64,000 nucleotides of DNA from Microbacterium hydrocarbonoxydans (GCF_904831005.1 NZ_LR882982.1:3162001-3226000), one strand, 5' to 3'; positions 32,978 through 42,163 are shown, counted from the first letter of the stretch. A program made the numbers and translations. The notes: generated by a model from the letters alone, not told the origin.

Positions 32978-33975
32978 CCAAGACCATGCGCGCAGCTGTC
33001 GCCGACGGAAACGGTGGGGTCGAGATCCGCGATCTCGCCATCCCGACCGCGAAAGAAGGCTGGGTGGTGATCGCTCCCGTCGGCACGGGGGTGTGCGGCA
33101 CCGATCTGCACCTCGTGCAGGGCGACTACCCGCACGGGCGTTTCCCGGTCGTCCCCGGGCATGAATTCGCGGGGTACGTGACAGAGGTCGGCCCCGGCGT
33201 GACGTCCGTCAAAGAGGGCGACTACGTCGGCGTCAACCCGAACATCTCGTGCGGCGAGTGCACCTGGTGTCTGCGAGGCGCTACCAACCTGTGCGTGAAC
33301 ATCCTCCCCGTCGGCGTCGCGGTGGATGGCTCGGTCGCCGAGTTCGTCGCGGTCCCCGACCGCATCGTGTTTCCTCTCGACAGCCGCATCCGGCATCAGG
33401 CAGCGCCGCTGATCGAGCCGTTCGCGTGCGTCCTGCATGCGCTCGAGCGCGTTCCGGACTGGCGCGACCAGGAGATGGCGATCTTCGGAGCCGGATCCAT
33501 CGGCCTGATGGCGATCATCCTCGCCCGCGCGGAAGGCGCCACGGGCGTGCGCGTCGTGGAGCCGAATGCCGCGCGCCGGGCTGCAGCACTCGAACTCGGC
33601 GCTCTGCAGGCCGTGGCTTCTGCGGACGAACTCGATCGCGGGGACTTCGACCTGGCTCTCGACGCCAGCGGACACCCTGTCGCGATCACACAGGCGATCG
33701 AGGCGCTCGGCAATCGGGGGCGCTTGGTGCAGATGGGGGTGGCCTCACCGACCGCCACCGTCGCGCTCAGCCCGTACGAGGTCTTCGCCAAGGAGCTGAG
33801 CATCATCGGGTCGAACTCACTGGCTGAGAAATACGAGGAGTCGGCGGAAAGGATGGTCGACCTGCAGGATGAGCTGTCGAGCCTCGTCACCGCGACGTTC
33901 TCGCTGGAGGACTACGCGGACGCTCTGAAGGCTGCCACGAGCCCCGACCAGATCAAGATCCAGGTGGTGGCATGA
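32974..33975 (+). CDS. Zinc-dependent polyol/alcohol dehydrogenase
   Basis: A 333-residue zinc MDR. Catalytic zinc ligands are in GVCGTDLH and GHEFAG; four structural-zinc cysteines are in SCGECTWCLRGATNLC; the Rossmann loop is FGAGSIGLMA. It resembles sorbitol/threonine-type dehydrogenases and would oxidise an imported polyol to a ketose with NAD(P)+. ATG 32974 overlaps the preceding stop by 4 bp; a longer frame from 32923 lies in the permease gene. Its stop overlaps the glpX-like gene by 4 bp. Confidence 0.88.
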   Translation: MTKTMRAAVADGNGGVEIRDLAIPTAKEGWVVIAPVGTGVCGTDLHLVQGDYPHGRFPVVPGHEFAGYVTEVGPGVTSVKEGDYVGVNPNISCGECTWCLRGATNLCVNILPVGVAVDGSVAEFVAVPDRIVFPLDSRIRHQAAPLIEPFACVLHALERVPDWRDQEMAIFGAGSIGLMAIILARAEGATGVRVVEPNAARRAAALELGALQAVASADELDRGDFDLALDASGHPVAITQAIEALGNRGRLVQMGVASPTATVALSPYEVFAKELSIIGSNSLAEKYEESAERMVDLQDELSSLVTATFSLEDYADALKAATSPDQIKIQVVA

Positions 33976-34979
33976 CTTTCGGCCATTACGCCGAGTCTGA
34001 GAACACGGGCGCTCCGCTCTACAACCACCCCGATCGCAACCTCGCATTGGAGCTCGTCAGAGCCACCGAGGCGGCAGCGATCCGCGCATCGCCGTTCGTG
34101 GGGCGTGGAGACAAGAACGGTGCGGACGGAGCGGCCGTCGATGCGATGCGCAAGTTCCTCACGACGGTGAAGTTCGCAGGCACCGTGGTCATCGGCGAGG
34201 GCGAGAAGGACGAAGCGCCCATGCTCTATAACGGCGAGCAGGTCGGAACGGGTGAAGGACCCGAATACGACATCGCTGTGGACCCCATCGATGGGACGTC
34301 GCTGGCCGCGTCCGGTCGGCGCAACGCGATCTCGATGATCGCCGCCGCCGATCGGGGGAGCATGCTGGACGCATCCCACGTCTTCTACATGGAGAAGATC
34401 GTCGCCGGTCCCGAGGCGCGGGGTCATCTCGATCTCACGGCATCGATCTCCGACAACATCCATGCGCTCGCCCGCGTACTGGGCAAGCCGGTGGATGAGA
34501 TCCAGGTGGGCGTTCTCGACCGTCCTCGCCATGCGCTCCTCATCGAGGAGATACGAGCCGCGGGCGCCGCCACCCGACTGCTGCTCGACGGAGACGTCGC
34601 CGGAGGCATCCAGGCCGCGTCGTTCGACGGCGCTCTCGACCTGTGCGTCGGCGTAGGAGGCAGCCCGGAGGGCGTCGCCACTGCGTGTGCGATTCGTGCA
34701 CTGGACGGATTCATGCAGGCACGTCTGGCCCCCGGTTCCGACGACGAGAGGCGACGCGGCGAAGCGGCAGGTCTCCGGTTCGATCACGTGTACGACGCGA
34801 CAGAACTCGTGACGAGCGACAACACGGTGTTCGTGGCGACCGGTGTCACCGACGGCAACCTGGTCAGCGGTGTGCGGCGTCGGGGGCGCGGCATCCGCAC
34901 TGAGAGCATCGTGCTCCGCTCACACTCGGGAACGGTTCGGAGGGTGGTCGCGGATCACGTGGCAGACAAGTGGCTCTAG
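33972..34979 (+). CDS. glpX: Class II fructose-1,6-bisphosphatase (GlpX-like)
   Basis: A 335-residue lithium-sensitive-type sugar phosphatase: VIGEGEKDEAPMLYNGE, the metal-binding DPIDGTSLAASG, and the C-terminal GGSPEGVATACAIRALDG are all present, as in GlpX. It removes the 1-phosphate of fructose 1,6-bisphosphate; membership in a polyol operon suggests it may instead, or in addition, act on sedoheptulose or another ketose bisphosphate made in this pathway. Start overlaps the dehydrogenase stop by ATGA. It is the last gene of the operon. Confidence 0.9.
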   Translation: MTFGHYAESENTGAPLYNHPDRNLALELVRATEAAAIRASPFVGRGDKNGADGAAVDAMRKFLTTVKFAGTVVIGEGEKDEAPMLYNGEQVGTGEGPEYDIAVDPIDGTSLAASGRRNAISMIAAADRGSMLDASHVFYMEKIVAGPEARGHLDLTASISDNIHALARVLGKPVDEIQVGVLDRPRHALLIEEIRAAGAATRLLLDGDVAGGIQAASFDGALDLCVGVGGSPEGVATACAIRALDGFMQARLAPGSDDERRRGEAAGLRFDHVYDATELVTSDNTVFVATGVTDGNLVSGVRRRGRGIRTESIVLRSHSGTVRRVVADHVADKWL

Positions 34980-35071
34980 TGCTGCTGGCACAGCATCGGA
35001 CCATGTAGCGGTCGCCGCTCGACATGAATGGCTCCGGGCGTCGGCGCCGCCAGCATTACGCTCGAGGTGAG

Positions 35072-35100
35072 CGTCGTGCCGGAGAGTCTCCGGCACGACG
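35072..35100 (+). terminator. Hairpin terminator of the importer-dehydrogenase operon
   Basis: Perfect 14-bp arms CGTCGTGCCGGAGA (35072-35085) and TCTCCGGCACGACG (35087-35100) around a single base; a real loop would open a few pairs. About 90 bp downstream of the glpX stop and 58 bp before the next gene. Confidence 0.7.
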
Positions 35101-35158
35101 AGCGACGCGGCGCTCGATCCGCGTGGCAGCAATGCGCCCCAGTCTACGAACGGGATGA

Positions 35159-36343
35159 ATGATGGCAGAGCATTTCCAGACGATCGTCGTCGGGGGTGGG
35201 GCTTTGGGCTCCGCTGCGGCGTACTGGCTGTCGGACGGTGGCCAGCGGGATGTGCTGGTGCTCGAGCAGTTCGAGCTCGGCCACTCGCGAGGCGGGTCGG
35301 AGGACCACTCCCGGATCATCCGGCACAGCTATCACAACTCGGTCTACGGGCGCCTGACGCAAGCCGCGTACGACAACTGGGCAGAAGTCGAGCAGCGCAG
35401 CGGTCAGCAACTCGTGTTCCCCACGGGAGGCCTCGACATCGCGGTCAACGGCACCCCCGGGGTCGACTCGGTGCTGAGATACCGGCAGACCCTCGCCGAG
35501 AACGGCCACGACTTCGAGGCGTTGAACACGGCGCAGCTCGTCGAGCGCTTCCCGCAGTGGAACGTCGAGGAGGATGTGACGTCGACGTTCCAGAAGGACT
35601 CCGGCATCCTCGACATCCGGCGCTCACGGCAGGTCCATGTCGCGCTCGCCGAAGGCAACGGCGTCGTCTTCCGGGAGAACACCCCGGTGCGCTCGCTGGA
35701 GAGTTTCGACGGCGGTGTGCGGGTGGTCACCGACGGCGAGACCTTCACCGCCGACCACGTCGTCGTGACGACGGCATCCTGGACCGACGACCTGCTCGCG
35801 CCGCTCGGACAGACGTGGCGCACGACCGTGTCGCAGGAGCAGGTGGTGTACTGGGCCACTCCGCACGTCAAGGAGTTCTCGATCGGGCAGTTCCCGCTCT
35901 GGGTCTGGCACAGCCCCGAGATGTTCTACGGATTCCCCGTGTACGGCGAGGTGGCGATCAAGGTGTCGCGCGACATGACGGGCGACTTCGTGACGGCTGA
36001 CACCCGCAGTTTCGAGCCGAGCGCGGCCGAGACCGAGAAGCTCGCCGCTTTCGTGCGCGAGCGTCTTCCTCGCGCGATGGGTCGCCAGTTGTATGCGAAG
36101 ACCTGCCTGTACGACATGCCGCCGGATCGTGACTTCATCCTCGACCGGCTTCCGGGGCACCCGCGGATCATCGTCGGAAACGGTGCCGGCCACGCGGCCA
36201 AGTTCTCCGGATTGCTCGGGTCGATCCTCGCCGAGCTCGTCATCGACGGGCGCTCCCGGCATCCGATCGAGGCCTTCCGCGCGGATCGCCCCGGCCTGAC
36301 CGACCCGACTCTGGCAACCGCGTTCGGGCTGCAGGCGCGCTGA
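35159..36343 (+). CDS. FAD-dependent sarcosine/N-methyl-L-tryptophan oxidase
   Basis: A 394-residue flavoprotein of the monomeric sarcosine oxidase family. It has the dinucleotide loop VVGGGALGSAAAYWL, the FAD contact GGSEDHSRIIRHSYH, and near residue 316 the cysteine in KTCLYDMPPDRDF that carries the covalent FAD in this family. It demethylates N-methyl amino acids, producing formaldehyde and hydrogen peroxide. Two ATG codons in tandem (35159, 35162) are equally possible. It stands alone between two terminators. Confidence 0.85.
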   Translation: MMAEHFQTIVVGGGALGSAAAYWLSDGGQRDVLVLEQFELGHSRGGSEDHSRIIRHSYHNSVYGRLTQAAYDNWAEVEQRSGQQLVFPTGGLDIAVNGTPGVDSVLRYRQTLAENGHDFEALNTAQLVERFPQWNVEEDVTSTFQKDSGILDIRRSRQVHVALAEGNGVVFRENTPVRSLESFDGGVRVVTDGETFTADHVVVTTASWTDDLLAPLGQTWRTTVSQEQVVYWATPHVKEFSIGQFPLWVWHSPEMFYGFPVYGEVAIKVSRDMTGDFVTADTRSFEPSAAETEKLAAFVRERLPRAMGRQLYAKTCLYDMPPDRDFILDRLPGHPRIIVGNGAGHAAKFSGLLGSILAELVIDGRSRHPIEAFRADRPGLTDPTLATAFGLQAR

Positions 36344-36382
36344 GAGCCGCGGCTCGGATCAGTAACGTCGACGGCAATCGGG

Positions 36383-36420
36383 GGTGGTCCCGACAGGTCT
36401 GGGGTACCCACGGGACCACC
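36383..36420 (+). terminator. Hairpin terminator after the oxidase gene
   Basis: Arms GGTGGTCCCG (36383-36392) and CGGGACCACC (36411-36420), perfect over 10 bp, loop 18 bases, about 40 bp after the stop. Between here and 36534 no gene is supported; a - strand frame from 36543 begins plausibly (MIDLDEEPLKGPADRTVRRYF) but then runs antisense through the oxidase gene. Confidence 0.6.
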
Positions 36421-36534
36421 TGCCGGCTTCGCTGGGGACTCCACCGGCCCAAGGATCGCGATCTTCTGCGATCTCCGCTCAAAGTACCTTCGAACAGTCC
36501 GGTCCGCGGGCCCCTTGAGCGGTTCTTCGTCGAG

Positions 36535-36785
36535 GTCTATCATTCCGACACTCTTTCGGGGCGGTGGCGGTGGTCGCGGTGCTGCTCGGCAGAGCAGCGA
36601 TCACGTGGGCGATGATCGGCGTCACTGTGCTCGTTGCTGCCGGACGAGTCTTGGAAGGAGTGCACTACATGCACGATGTCGCGATCGGCGCTCTCCTCGG
36701 AACGGTGCTTCCCGTCCTGCTGACGCTCGTGTTCGACGCTTCTCTCGGGCGCGGAGCCTGCGGCATCTCCGACGACAGCGACCTA
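36535..36785 (+). pseudogene. C-terminal remnant of a PAP2-family phosphatase
   Basis: In frame +, HSFGAVAVVAVLLGR is followed by hydrophobic segments and GRVLEGVHYMHDVAIGALLGTVLP, which match the second and third conserved blocks of PAP2 (PgpB-type) phosphatases, including His of the HSFGA block and His-x-x-x-Asp of the last block. Everything upstream of the middle block is missing and no start codon with a ribosome binding site precedes it. The 3' end runs into the gene on the opposite strand. Confidence 0.55.
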
Positions 36786-37103
36786 GATATCCTCGGGGTC
36801 GTCGTCGAATTCCATGGGATGACTCGGGGGAGATTCCACGTTCCGAGTCAGGCCGTGGAGTTTCTGGACGAGGGCGGGGTCCTCGAGTTCCGGCCCCTCG
36901 GCGTCCATGCTCTTCACGACGATCTGGCTGGCCGGGCCGATGAGGAACTTGGCGGTGCGCACTGAGCCGTCGGAGTCCCGCACGGGTATCTCGACGAGTT
37001 CCGCGCGCTCTTCATCGCCCAATGCTCGGCTGTAGGCGAGGAGAGCATCCGCGATCTCGTCCCCTGTGATGTATTGATCGCCTGCGTAGATGATCGTCTG
37101 CAT
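36783..37103 (-). CDS. Hypothetical protein (106 aa)
   Basis: A 106-residue soluble acidic protein (starts MQTIIYAGDQYITGDEIADALLAYSRAL; contains VRDSDGSVRTAKFLIGPASQIVVKS; ends in an Asp/Glu-rich tail). Amino-acid use is protein-like and a ribosome binding site precedes ATG 37103 poorly. No domain recognised. Its 3' end meets the PAP2 remnant. Confidence 0.6.
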   Translation of the reverse strand: MQTIIYAGDQYITGDEIADALLAYSRALGDEERAELVEIPVRDSDGSVRTAKFLIGPASQIVVKSMDAEGPELEDPALVQKLHGLTRNVESPPSHPMEFDDDPEDI

Positions 37104-37284
37104 GACGCTGTTCTAGCAGCGGAGAAGAAAATGAGGCGACCCCCTTGCATGCTGCGCGAGAACTCTGCGAAGGGCTCATGTGAACTGGGCACCCAGCGGC
37201 GGACTTTCTCCCTCTGCCACCGGATACCGGAGCATCGTCGGGGCGCCTACGAACTCTCCGTACAGACCGGGGCCGACGGCGTCA

Positions 37285-37938
37285 TCACGCGCAGGACTCG
37301 TACGGGGGCTCCTCGAGAGTCGTCGCCGTCACTCCCCAGATGATGTCGGTCCCGGCCGTGTAGGTCAGGAAGACCGAACCGGTGCCGGCTTCCGACTCGA
37401 TCGCGAGATAGCGGCGGTCCCCGACGCTCTCGATCTCGACCGCGTCGGGGTATGCGGCCAGCGCCTCGTCGACTCGTGACCCCAGGCCGATGCCCTCGGC
37501 GGTCACGGGGCCTGCGGCCGGCTGGCCTTCGAGGTCGGCGGGCGAGGCAGACACCTGCACGAGGTCGACCACTGCCGGGTCGTCTTCCGGGATCTCGGGG
37601 CTCTGCAGGGTCAGCGTGTACCCGTCGGCCTCAGCAGAGGCGATCCAGGGGCAGACCTCTGCCGGAGCCGCACCTGCCGCGGCCACGGCTTCGTCGTAGG
37701 GCGTGCCGAGCTCGACATCGCCGATGCCCGACGGGCTGACCTCTGCGGCCGGGGCGGAGGTGCTGGGCGACGGGCTCGGCGCGGGCTCGGCGGTGGCGGG
37801 CACCGTCTGCGTGACCGTGGGGGTCGGCTCAGTGGGGGCGGCGCATCCGGCCAGAAGAGCAGCAGTGACCGCCATCCCGAACAGGGGCGAGAGGATGCGT
37901 GCACTGCGAGCCGAGGGTCGTGTCGTGTCGGTATCCAT
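37285..37938 (-). CDS. Lipoprotein of unknown function
   Basis: A 217-residue protein with a signal sequence ending in the lipobox LLAGC, a Pro/Thr/Ser-rich linker (to about residue 65), and a globular domain containing two related segments, GIGDVELGTPYDEAVAAAG and GIGLGSRVDEALAAYPDA, which look like an internal duplication. Anchored outside the membrane. Divergent from another small lipoprotein at 38109. No family named. Confidence 0.75.
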   Translation of the reverse strand: MDTDTTRPSARSARILSPLFGMAVTAALLAGCAAPTEPTPTVTQTVPATAEPAPSPSPSTSAPAAEVSPSGIGDVELGTPYDEAVAAAGAAPAEVCPWIASAEADGYTLTLQSPEIPEDDPAVVDLVQVSASPADLEGQPAAGPVTAEGIGLGSRVDEALAAYPDAVEIESVGDRRYLAIESEAGTGSVFLTYTAGTDIIWGVTATTLEEPPYESCA

Positions 37939-38108
37939 GCTTCGACGCTAACGGCCGGGGCGACGAGCCTCCCTCGATTCCCAAGGGATTCCCAGATGCC
38001 CCTCGTGGCATCGAGACGCCCTGAGCGTGTGCGGATGCTCGCGGTAGCAGATCTGCGGCGGTCCGCAAGGCACTGTGGTGCACGGACCGGGATTCGTAGG
38101 GTGGACCG

Positions 38109-38615
38109 ATGGACACTCGTTCTCGCGCTCTCTCCGCCGTTCCGGCCGGGCTGGTCCTGCTCGCCTGCGTGATCACCGGCTGCACCTCGAGCGAAGCGCC
38201 CGAGCCGAGTGCATCGGCATCCGCGTCGTCGTCGCCATCGCCGACGACATCCGCTCCCGTCGACGCATTCGCCTATCCCGATACGACTGATCCCGCTCAG
38301 GTCGCCATCCATCTCAAGTACGGGGAGGGCGACGATCCGTCGGGCGAGATCATCGCCGGGCCCGCCGTGCTCGCCGCAGATCGACAGTTCACGATCGAGG
38401 GACAGTGCGAGGGCGAGGGCGCGGGCGCGGGCGTCGGATTCGAAGTGGTGACAGCCGATGCCGAGAGACGGGTTCTCGCCGAAGGGGACTTCCGATGCGA
38501 CGACCCGCCGGCCGGCGAGTTCTCGTACCGCGTGCCGTACGCCGGGGTGGTCCAGGTGAATCTCCGGGATGCCGATGACGCCGACCGGGCATGGGTGCGG
38601 GTCGTCCAGCCCTGA
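38109..38615 (+). CDS. Small lipoprotein of unknown function
   Basis: A 168-residue protein with an N-terminal signal and lipobox VITGC, a Ser/Pro linker, and a beta-rich domain with two cysteines (GQCEGEG and FRCDDPP) that may form a disulfide outside the cell. It is convergent with the MFS exporter gene (7 bp between stops). Family not recognised. Confidence 0.7.
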   Translation: MDTRSRALSAVPAGLVLLACVITGCTSSEAPEPSASASASSSPSPTTSAPVDAFAYPDTTDPAQVAIHLKYGEGDDPSGEIIAGPAVLAADRQFTIEGQCEGEGAGAGVGFEVVTADAERRVLAEGDFRCDDPPAGEFSYRVPYAGVVQVNLRDADDADRAWVRVVQP

Positions 38616-38621
38616 GTCCGT

Positions 38622-40265
38622 TCAGCCGTGAGAGCTCGCCCTCGTGCGGGGCGGTGCGGGTTCGGGAAAATAGTGCTTCTCGCTCGGCTCGCCTTCGGTG
38701 TGCGCGCGGGCGGCGGCCTGTATCTCACGATCGCGACCGGTCAGTCTCTGGGTCTGCTGCCGTCGGTACTCTCCCCACGAGGGGACCATGAACGACTCGA
38801 GCAGCATGTCCTGCTCCTCGCCGCTGCGCAGCAGCGTCCATCGGTACCCGCCGGTGCGCCGTCGGGAGCTCTCCACCAGGCGCATGGCGTCTCGGAACGC
38901 ATCGGTGCTCTCGGGGCGCACGGTGTAGGCGATCTGCACCAGCACGGGGCCGTCGGTCGGCTGGGGGTCGAGGACGAGGGTCGGAGTAGGCCACGACATC
39001 GAGACGGTGCGGTCGACGGTGCTGGTTCCGGGCAGCAGCGGCAACCACATCACACTGGCTGCGATGACGACGAGCAGCGCCGCGGCCACCGCCAGCGATG
39101 TCGCCGTGCCGACGCCCCCGGCCAGGATTCCCCAGCCGAAGGACCCGACTGCCATCGTTCCCATGAAGACGAGGATGTAGATCGATGCTCCTCGCGAGCG
39201 CACCCACTGCGGAAGGGTGAGCTGGAGCGCGGCGTTGAGCACCGTGAGCGTGCCGATCCAGGCGACCCCGGCGAGAACGAGCAGCAGGAGCATGGGGGCG
39301 AAGGGCAGCCATGCCGCAGCGAGGGTGCCGGCCGCGAACAGCAGAGCGCTGAACCCGATGACCACGTTGTCCGAGAACCTCTTCCGGGCGACGGGGAGAA
39401 CGAAGATGCCGAGCACGGCGCCGGCGCCGAGCGCGCCGAGCAGGAAGCCGTATCCGCTCGCCGTGAGGTCGAGCCGTTTGGCGGTCACAGGAAGCAGCGC
39501 CCACAGCGCGCTGGCGGGCAGGGCGAAGAGGGCCGATCTCAGAAGGATGCGCCGCACGAGGTGGGCGGATGCGACGTAGCGAACACCTGCGCGCAGCGCG
39601 GCTGTGAACGGCTCCCGGTCATCGAGCCCGCTCTGCGGCGGCCGTCGCCACCACAGGAGTGCGATGACCGCCCCGACGAAGCTGAGGGCGTTGATCCCGA
39701 AGACCACGGGGGCGCCGAACAGCGACAACAGCACTCCGGCCAGCGCGGGGCCGACCGCGCGGGCTCCGTTCACCGTGACGCCACCGAGTGCCGAGGACGC
39801 ACCGATGAGTGGGCGGGGCACGAGCTCCGGTTGGATCGCCTGCCAGGCGGGAGATGTCAGCGTCGAGGTGATCCCGAGCAGGAACGTGAAGCCGAGAATC
39901 GTCCACGGAGTGAGGTCGTTCAGGAAGGCGATGACCGTCAGCGCTGCGGCGATCACCGCGCTCGCCGCGGAGCCCCAGATCAGCAGTCTGCGGCGGTCGA
40001 GGGAATCAGCGAGCACCCCCGCAGGGAGGGAGAACAGCACAGCGGGGGCCAGGCTCGCTGTCTGCACGAGCGCGATGACGGTCGCTCCGGCCGCGGCGTC
40101 GACGAGGTACCACTGCGCGCCGACGGTCTGCATCCAGGTGCCGATGTTGCTTCCCAGCTGCGCGAACCACAGCACCCGGAATGCAGGGATGGCCAGCGGC
40201 GCCCATGCCGAGACAGCACCGGGTCTCGGTGCTTCAGGTGGGGAAGTCATCGGGTCCGCTGACAT
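38622..40265 (-). CDS. MFS exporter with C-terminal cytoplasmic domain (MFS_3 type)
   Basis: A 547-residue protein. A 12-helix MFS domain of the enterobactin-exporter-like MFS_3 branch (PAFRVLWFAQLGSNIGTWMQTVGAQWYLVD; LFSLPAGVLADSLDRRRLL) is followed from about residue 420 by a soluble domain resembling an antibiotic-biosynthesis-monooxygenase ferredoxin-like fold (VLVQIAYTVRPESTDAFRDAMRLVESSRRRTGGYRW). This combination is known in actinobacteria. Likely exports a small hydrophobic or siderophore-like molecule. ATG 40265 has GGAAGGA upstream; the longer frame to 40655 overlaps the next gene and is rejected. Confidence 0.82.
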   Translation of the reverse strand: MSADPMTSPPEAPRPGAVSAWAPLAIPAFRVLWFAQLGSNIGTWMQTVGAQWYLVDAAAGATVIALVQTASLAPAVLFSLPAGVLADSLDRRRLLIWGSAASAVIAAALTVIAFLNDLTPWTILGFTFLLGITSTLTSPAWQAIQPELVPRPLIGASSALGGVTVNGARAVGPALAGVLLSLFGAPVVFGINALSFVGAVIALLWWRRPPQSGLDDREPFTAALRAGVRYVASAHLVRRILLRSALFALPASALWALLPVTAKRLDLTASGYGFLLGALGAGAVLGIFVLPVARKRFSDNVVIGFSALLFAAGTLAAAWLPFAPMLLLLVLAGVAWIGTLTVLNAALQLTLPQWVRSRGASIYILVFMGTMAVGSFGWGILAGGVGTATSLAVAAALLVVIAASVMWLPLLPGTSTVDRTVSMSWPTPTLVLDPQPTDGPVLVQIAYTVRPESTDAFRDAMRLVESSRRRTGGYRWTLLRSGEEQDMLLESFMVPSWGEYRRQQTQRLTGRDREIQAAARAHTEGEPSEKHYFPEPAPPRTRASSHG

Positions 40266-40393
40266 ATCCGGGCTGTCCTTCCGCAGAGCACGTCGGGTCT
40301 GGCGCCTCGATGCAGATCGTATAGCCCGCGATCGACGCACGACCTCGATCGGCCGAGGTTTCGACTTTCGTCCGAAGAGCGGCTCCGGCTGCG

Positions 40394-41761
40394 TCAGGCG
40401 CCGGCATCCATCAGCGAGCCGAGCTCGGACGGATGGGTGAGCCGCCACCACTCGGTGGGCGGTTCGATGCTCCCCGTGATCTTCACAGGGGCGGTGACGG
40501 TGTTCGGGCCCGCGGTCCAGGTGACGCTCCCCACCACTGTGCCGTCTCGGTAGGTGGGTGGGGTGTCGATGTCCATCGTCAGCTCGATCGGCGTGTCCGA
40601 CCATGTGAAGATCGATGCATCCTCGCCTATGACCAGCGTGGCGGTGGATCCCCACGGCGTCGAGATCGATCCGATCTCCTGATCCGCGGTCGCGACCGGC
40701 ACGTGGTGGAAGCCGGCGCGGATGCTCTCGAGCCCGGCGACGACCGTCGCGTTCACCGACTCACGCGATGCTCCTCCGAGCACGACGCCGGTGACGGCGA
40801 GCGGCGCGGCTGCGCCCACATCCAATGTCGACGTGTACAGCAGGTTGTGCGCACCGTCGCCCAGGTTCCCGGTCTTCAACCCTGTGATCCCGGCTGTGCC
40901 GAGGAGGCCGTTGGTGTTGCGCAGCAGGCCGGCGCCGGGGATCGAGATCGATGAGGTCGCGACGATCTGAGCGATCGCGGGATGCGCGGCGGCCAGCTTC
41001 GCGATGGCCAGCAGATCGGCGGGAGTGCTCGTGTTGCGCGGGCTGATTCCGGTGGGCTCCACGACGGTCGTGCCCGTGAGCCCGTGGGCTGTGAGCCAGT
41101 CGCGCGTCGCCCCGAGGAACGCGTTCTGCGACCCGAAGATACGCGATGACAGCGCGTCGGCGTAGTTGCTCGCGGAGGGGATCAGCATGGCGGCCAGAGC
41201 ATCGTGCAGCGACATCGAGGTGCCGGTGGGCATGGGCGCGATGGTCGCGCCCTGCACGTAGTACTGGTCGTAGAGATCGTGGTCGGACTTGCTGAACGTG
41301 ATGGTGGGTCCCAGGTCGTCCGCCGAGGCGAGCGGCGCCGCGTCGAGGATGACGAGGGCGGTGATGAGCTTGGTGATGCTCGCGATCGGGAGCGGTTCGC
41401 CCGTGCCCGTCGATGACCAGGTCGCGCTCGCCGCCTCGCCCAGATAGGCATCGGCGCCGGCGATGCTGATCGCCGTCGCTGCGGCCGCGGGGGTGGGGAT
41501 GACGGCAGCGGCGCCCACCGGGACCTGCGGTGCGCGAGTGGCCACCGCGGGCGGATTCACCGGCGCCGTGAGCGCCCACCCGATGTAGCCTCCGGTCACG
41601 GCCAGCAGCAGCACGATGAAGGCGGCTGTGATGATGAGTCCGCGTCGCCTGCGCCTTCTGCGCCGTGCGGGATCGATCCGATCGCCGTCGAACTCCGGCT
41701 CGCCGGCCATGAGGTCCGCGAACTCGGACAGCTCGTCCACCGGCCGATCGGATGCCGTCAT
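40394..41761 (-). CDS. D-alanyl-D-alanine carboxypeptidase (PBP, S11-like)
   Basis: A 455-residue membrane-anchored enzyme: acidic cytoplasmic N-terminus, a basic cluster (ARRRRRRRRG), one transmembrane helix, then an extracellular transpeptidase fold with SxxK in IASITKLITAL, SxN in IPSASNYAD and KTG in LKTGNLG. It trims peptidoglycan side chains. ATG 41761 is preceded by AGGGG with suitable spacing. The gene is divergent from the copper operon. Confidence 0.85.
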   Translation of the reverse strand: MTASDRPVDELSEFADLMAGEPEFDGDRIDPARRRRRRRRGLIITAAFIVLLLAVTGGYIGWALTAPVNPPAVATRAPQVPVGAAAVIPTPAAAATAISIAGADAYLGEAASATWSSTGTGEPLPIASITKLITALVILDAAPLASADDLGPTITFSKSDHDLYDQYYVQGATIAPMPTGTSMSLHDALAAMLIPSASNYADALSSRIFGSQNAFLGATRDWLTAHGLTGTTVVEPTGISPRNTSTPADLLAIAKLAAAHPAIAQIVATSSISIPGAGLLRNTNGLLGTAGITGLKTGNLGDGAHNLLYTSTLDVGAAAPLAVTGVVLGGASRESVNATVVAGLESIRAGFHHVPVATADQEIGSISTPWGSTATLVIGEDASIFTWSDTPIELTMDIDTPPTYRDGTVVGSVTWTAGPNTVTAPVKITGSIEPPTEWWRLTHPSELGSLMDAGA

Positions 41762-41870
41762 CGAGAGCCCCTCATCGCGCCACCTGTCGCTCGCAATCCG
41801 CCGAAAAGACCATCCTCCCGTACGCCCTCGACCTCCGGTATCGGCCGTTCGGGGGACAAACGGGACCGAC

Positions 41871-41926
41871 ATGACGGGAATACCCGGGCTGGGTATACAC
41901 TTGAATCAGATACCCCCCAGGGGTAC
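41871..41926 (+). promoter_or_regulatory. Copper operon promoter with two CsoR-like palindromes
   Basis: ATGACG (41871-41876), 17 bp, TATACA (41894-41899) forms a credible promoter. One palindrome, ATACCC-GGGCT-GGGTAT (41880-41896), covers the spacer and -10; the second, TACCCC-CCA-GGGGTA (41911-41925), is just downstream near the start of transcription. Both have the C/G-rich, TA-bounded form of CsoR operators, implying copper-relieved repression. No csoR gene is in the window. Confidence 0.65.
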
Positions 41927-41950
41927 TCGAGAACACGAGAAGGAGACATC

Positions 41951-42163
41951 ATGACCACGAACGAATTCCAGGTGACGGGGATGACCTGCGGGCACTGCGA
42001 GATGTCGGTCCGCGAAGAAGTGGCCGAGGTGCCCGGTGTCGAAGACATCACGGTGAGCGCCCAGACCGGCACGCTCGTCGTCACCGGCTCGGACTCGCTC
42101 GACGAGGCGCAGATCCTGGCCGCCGTGGCAGAGGCAGGGTACTCGGCGGTGCGGACGGCATGA
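41951..42163 (+). CDS. Heavy-metal-associated (HMA) copper chaperone
   Basis: A 70-residue HMA domain with the copper-binding motif MTCGHC at 11-16 and the normal beta-alpha-beta order (VEDITVSAQTGTLVVTG; AQILAAVAEAGYSA). It carries Cu(I) to the P-type ATPase at 43083. GAGAAGGAG precedes the ATG. Its stop overlaps the start of the next gene by 4 bp. Confidence 0.9.
   Translation: MTTNEFQVTGMTCGHCEMSVREEVAEVPGVEDITVSAQTGTLVVTGSDSLDEAQILAAVAEAGYSAVRTA

Noticed and set aside
38628..40262. A 544-codon frame on the + strand
   Set aside because: Antisense to the MFS exporter; low-complexity Arg/Glu/Gly translation without any motif.
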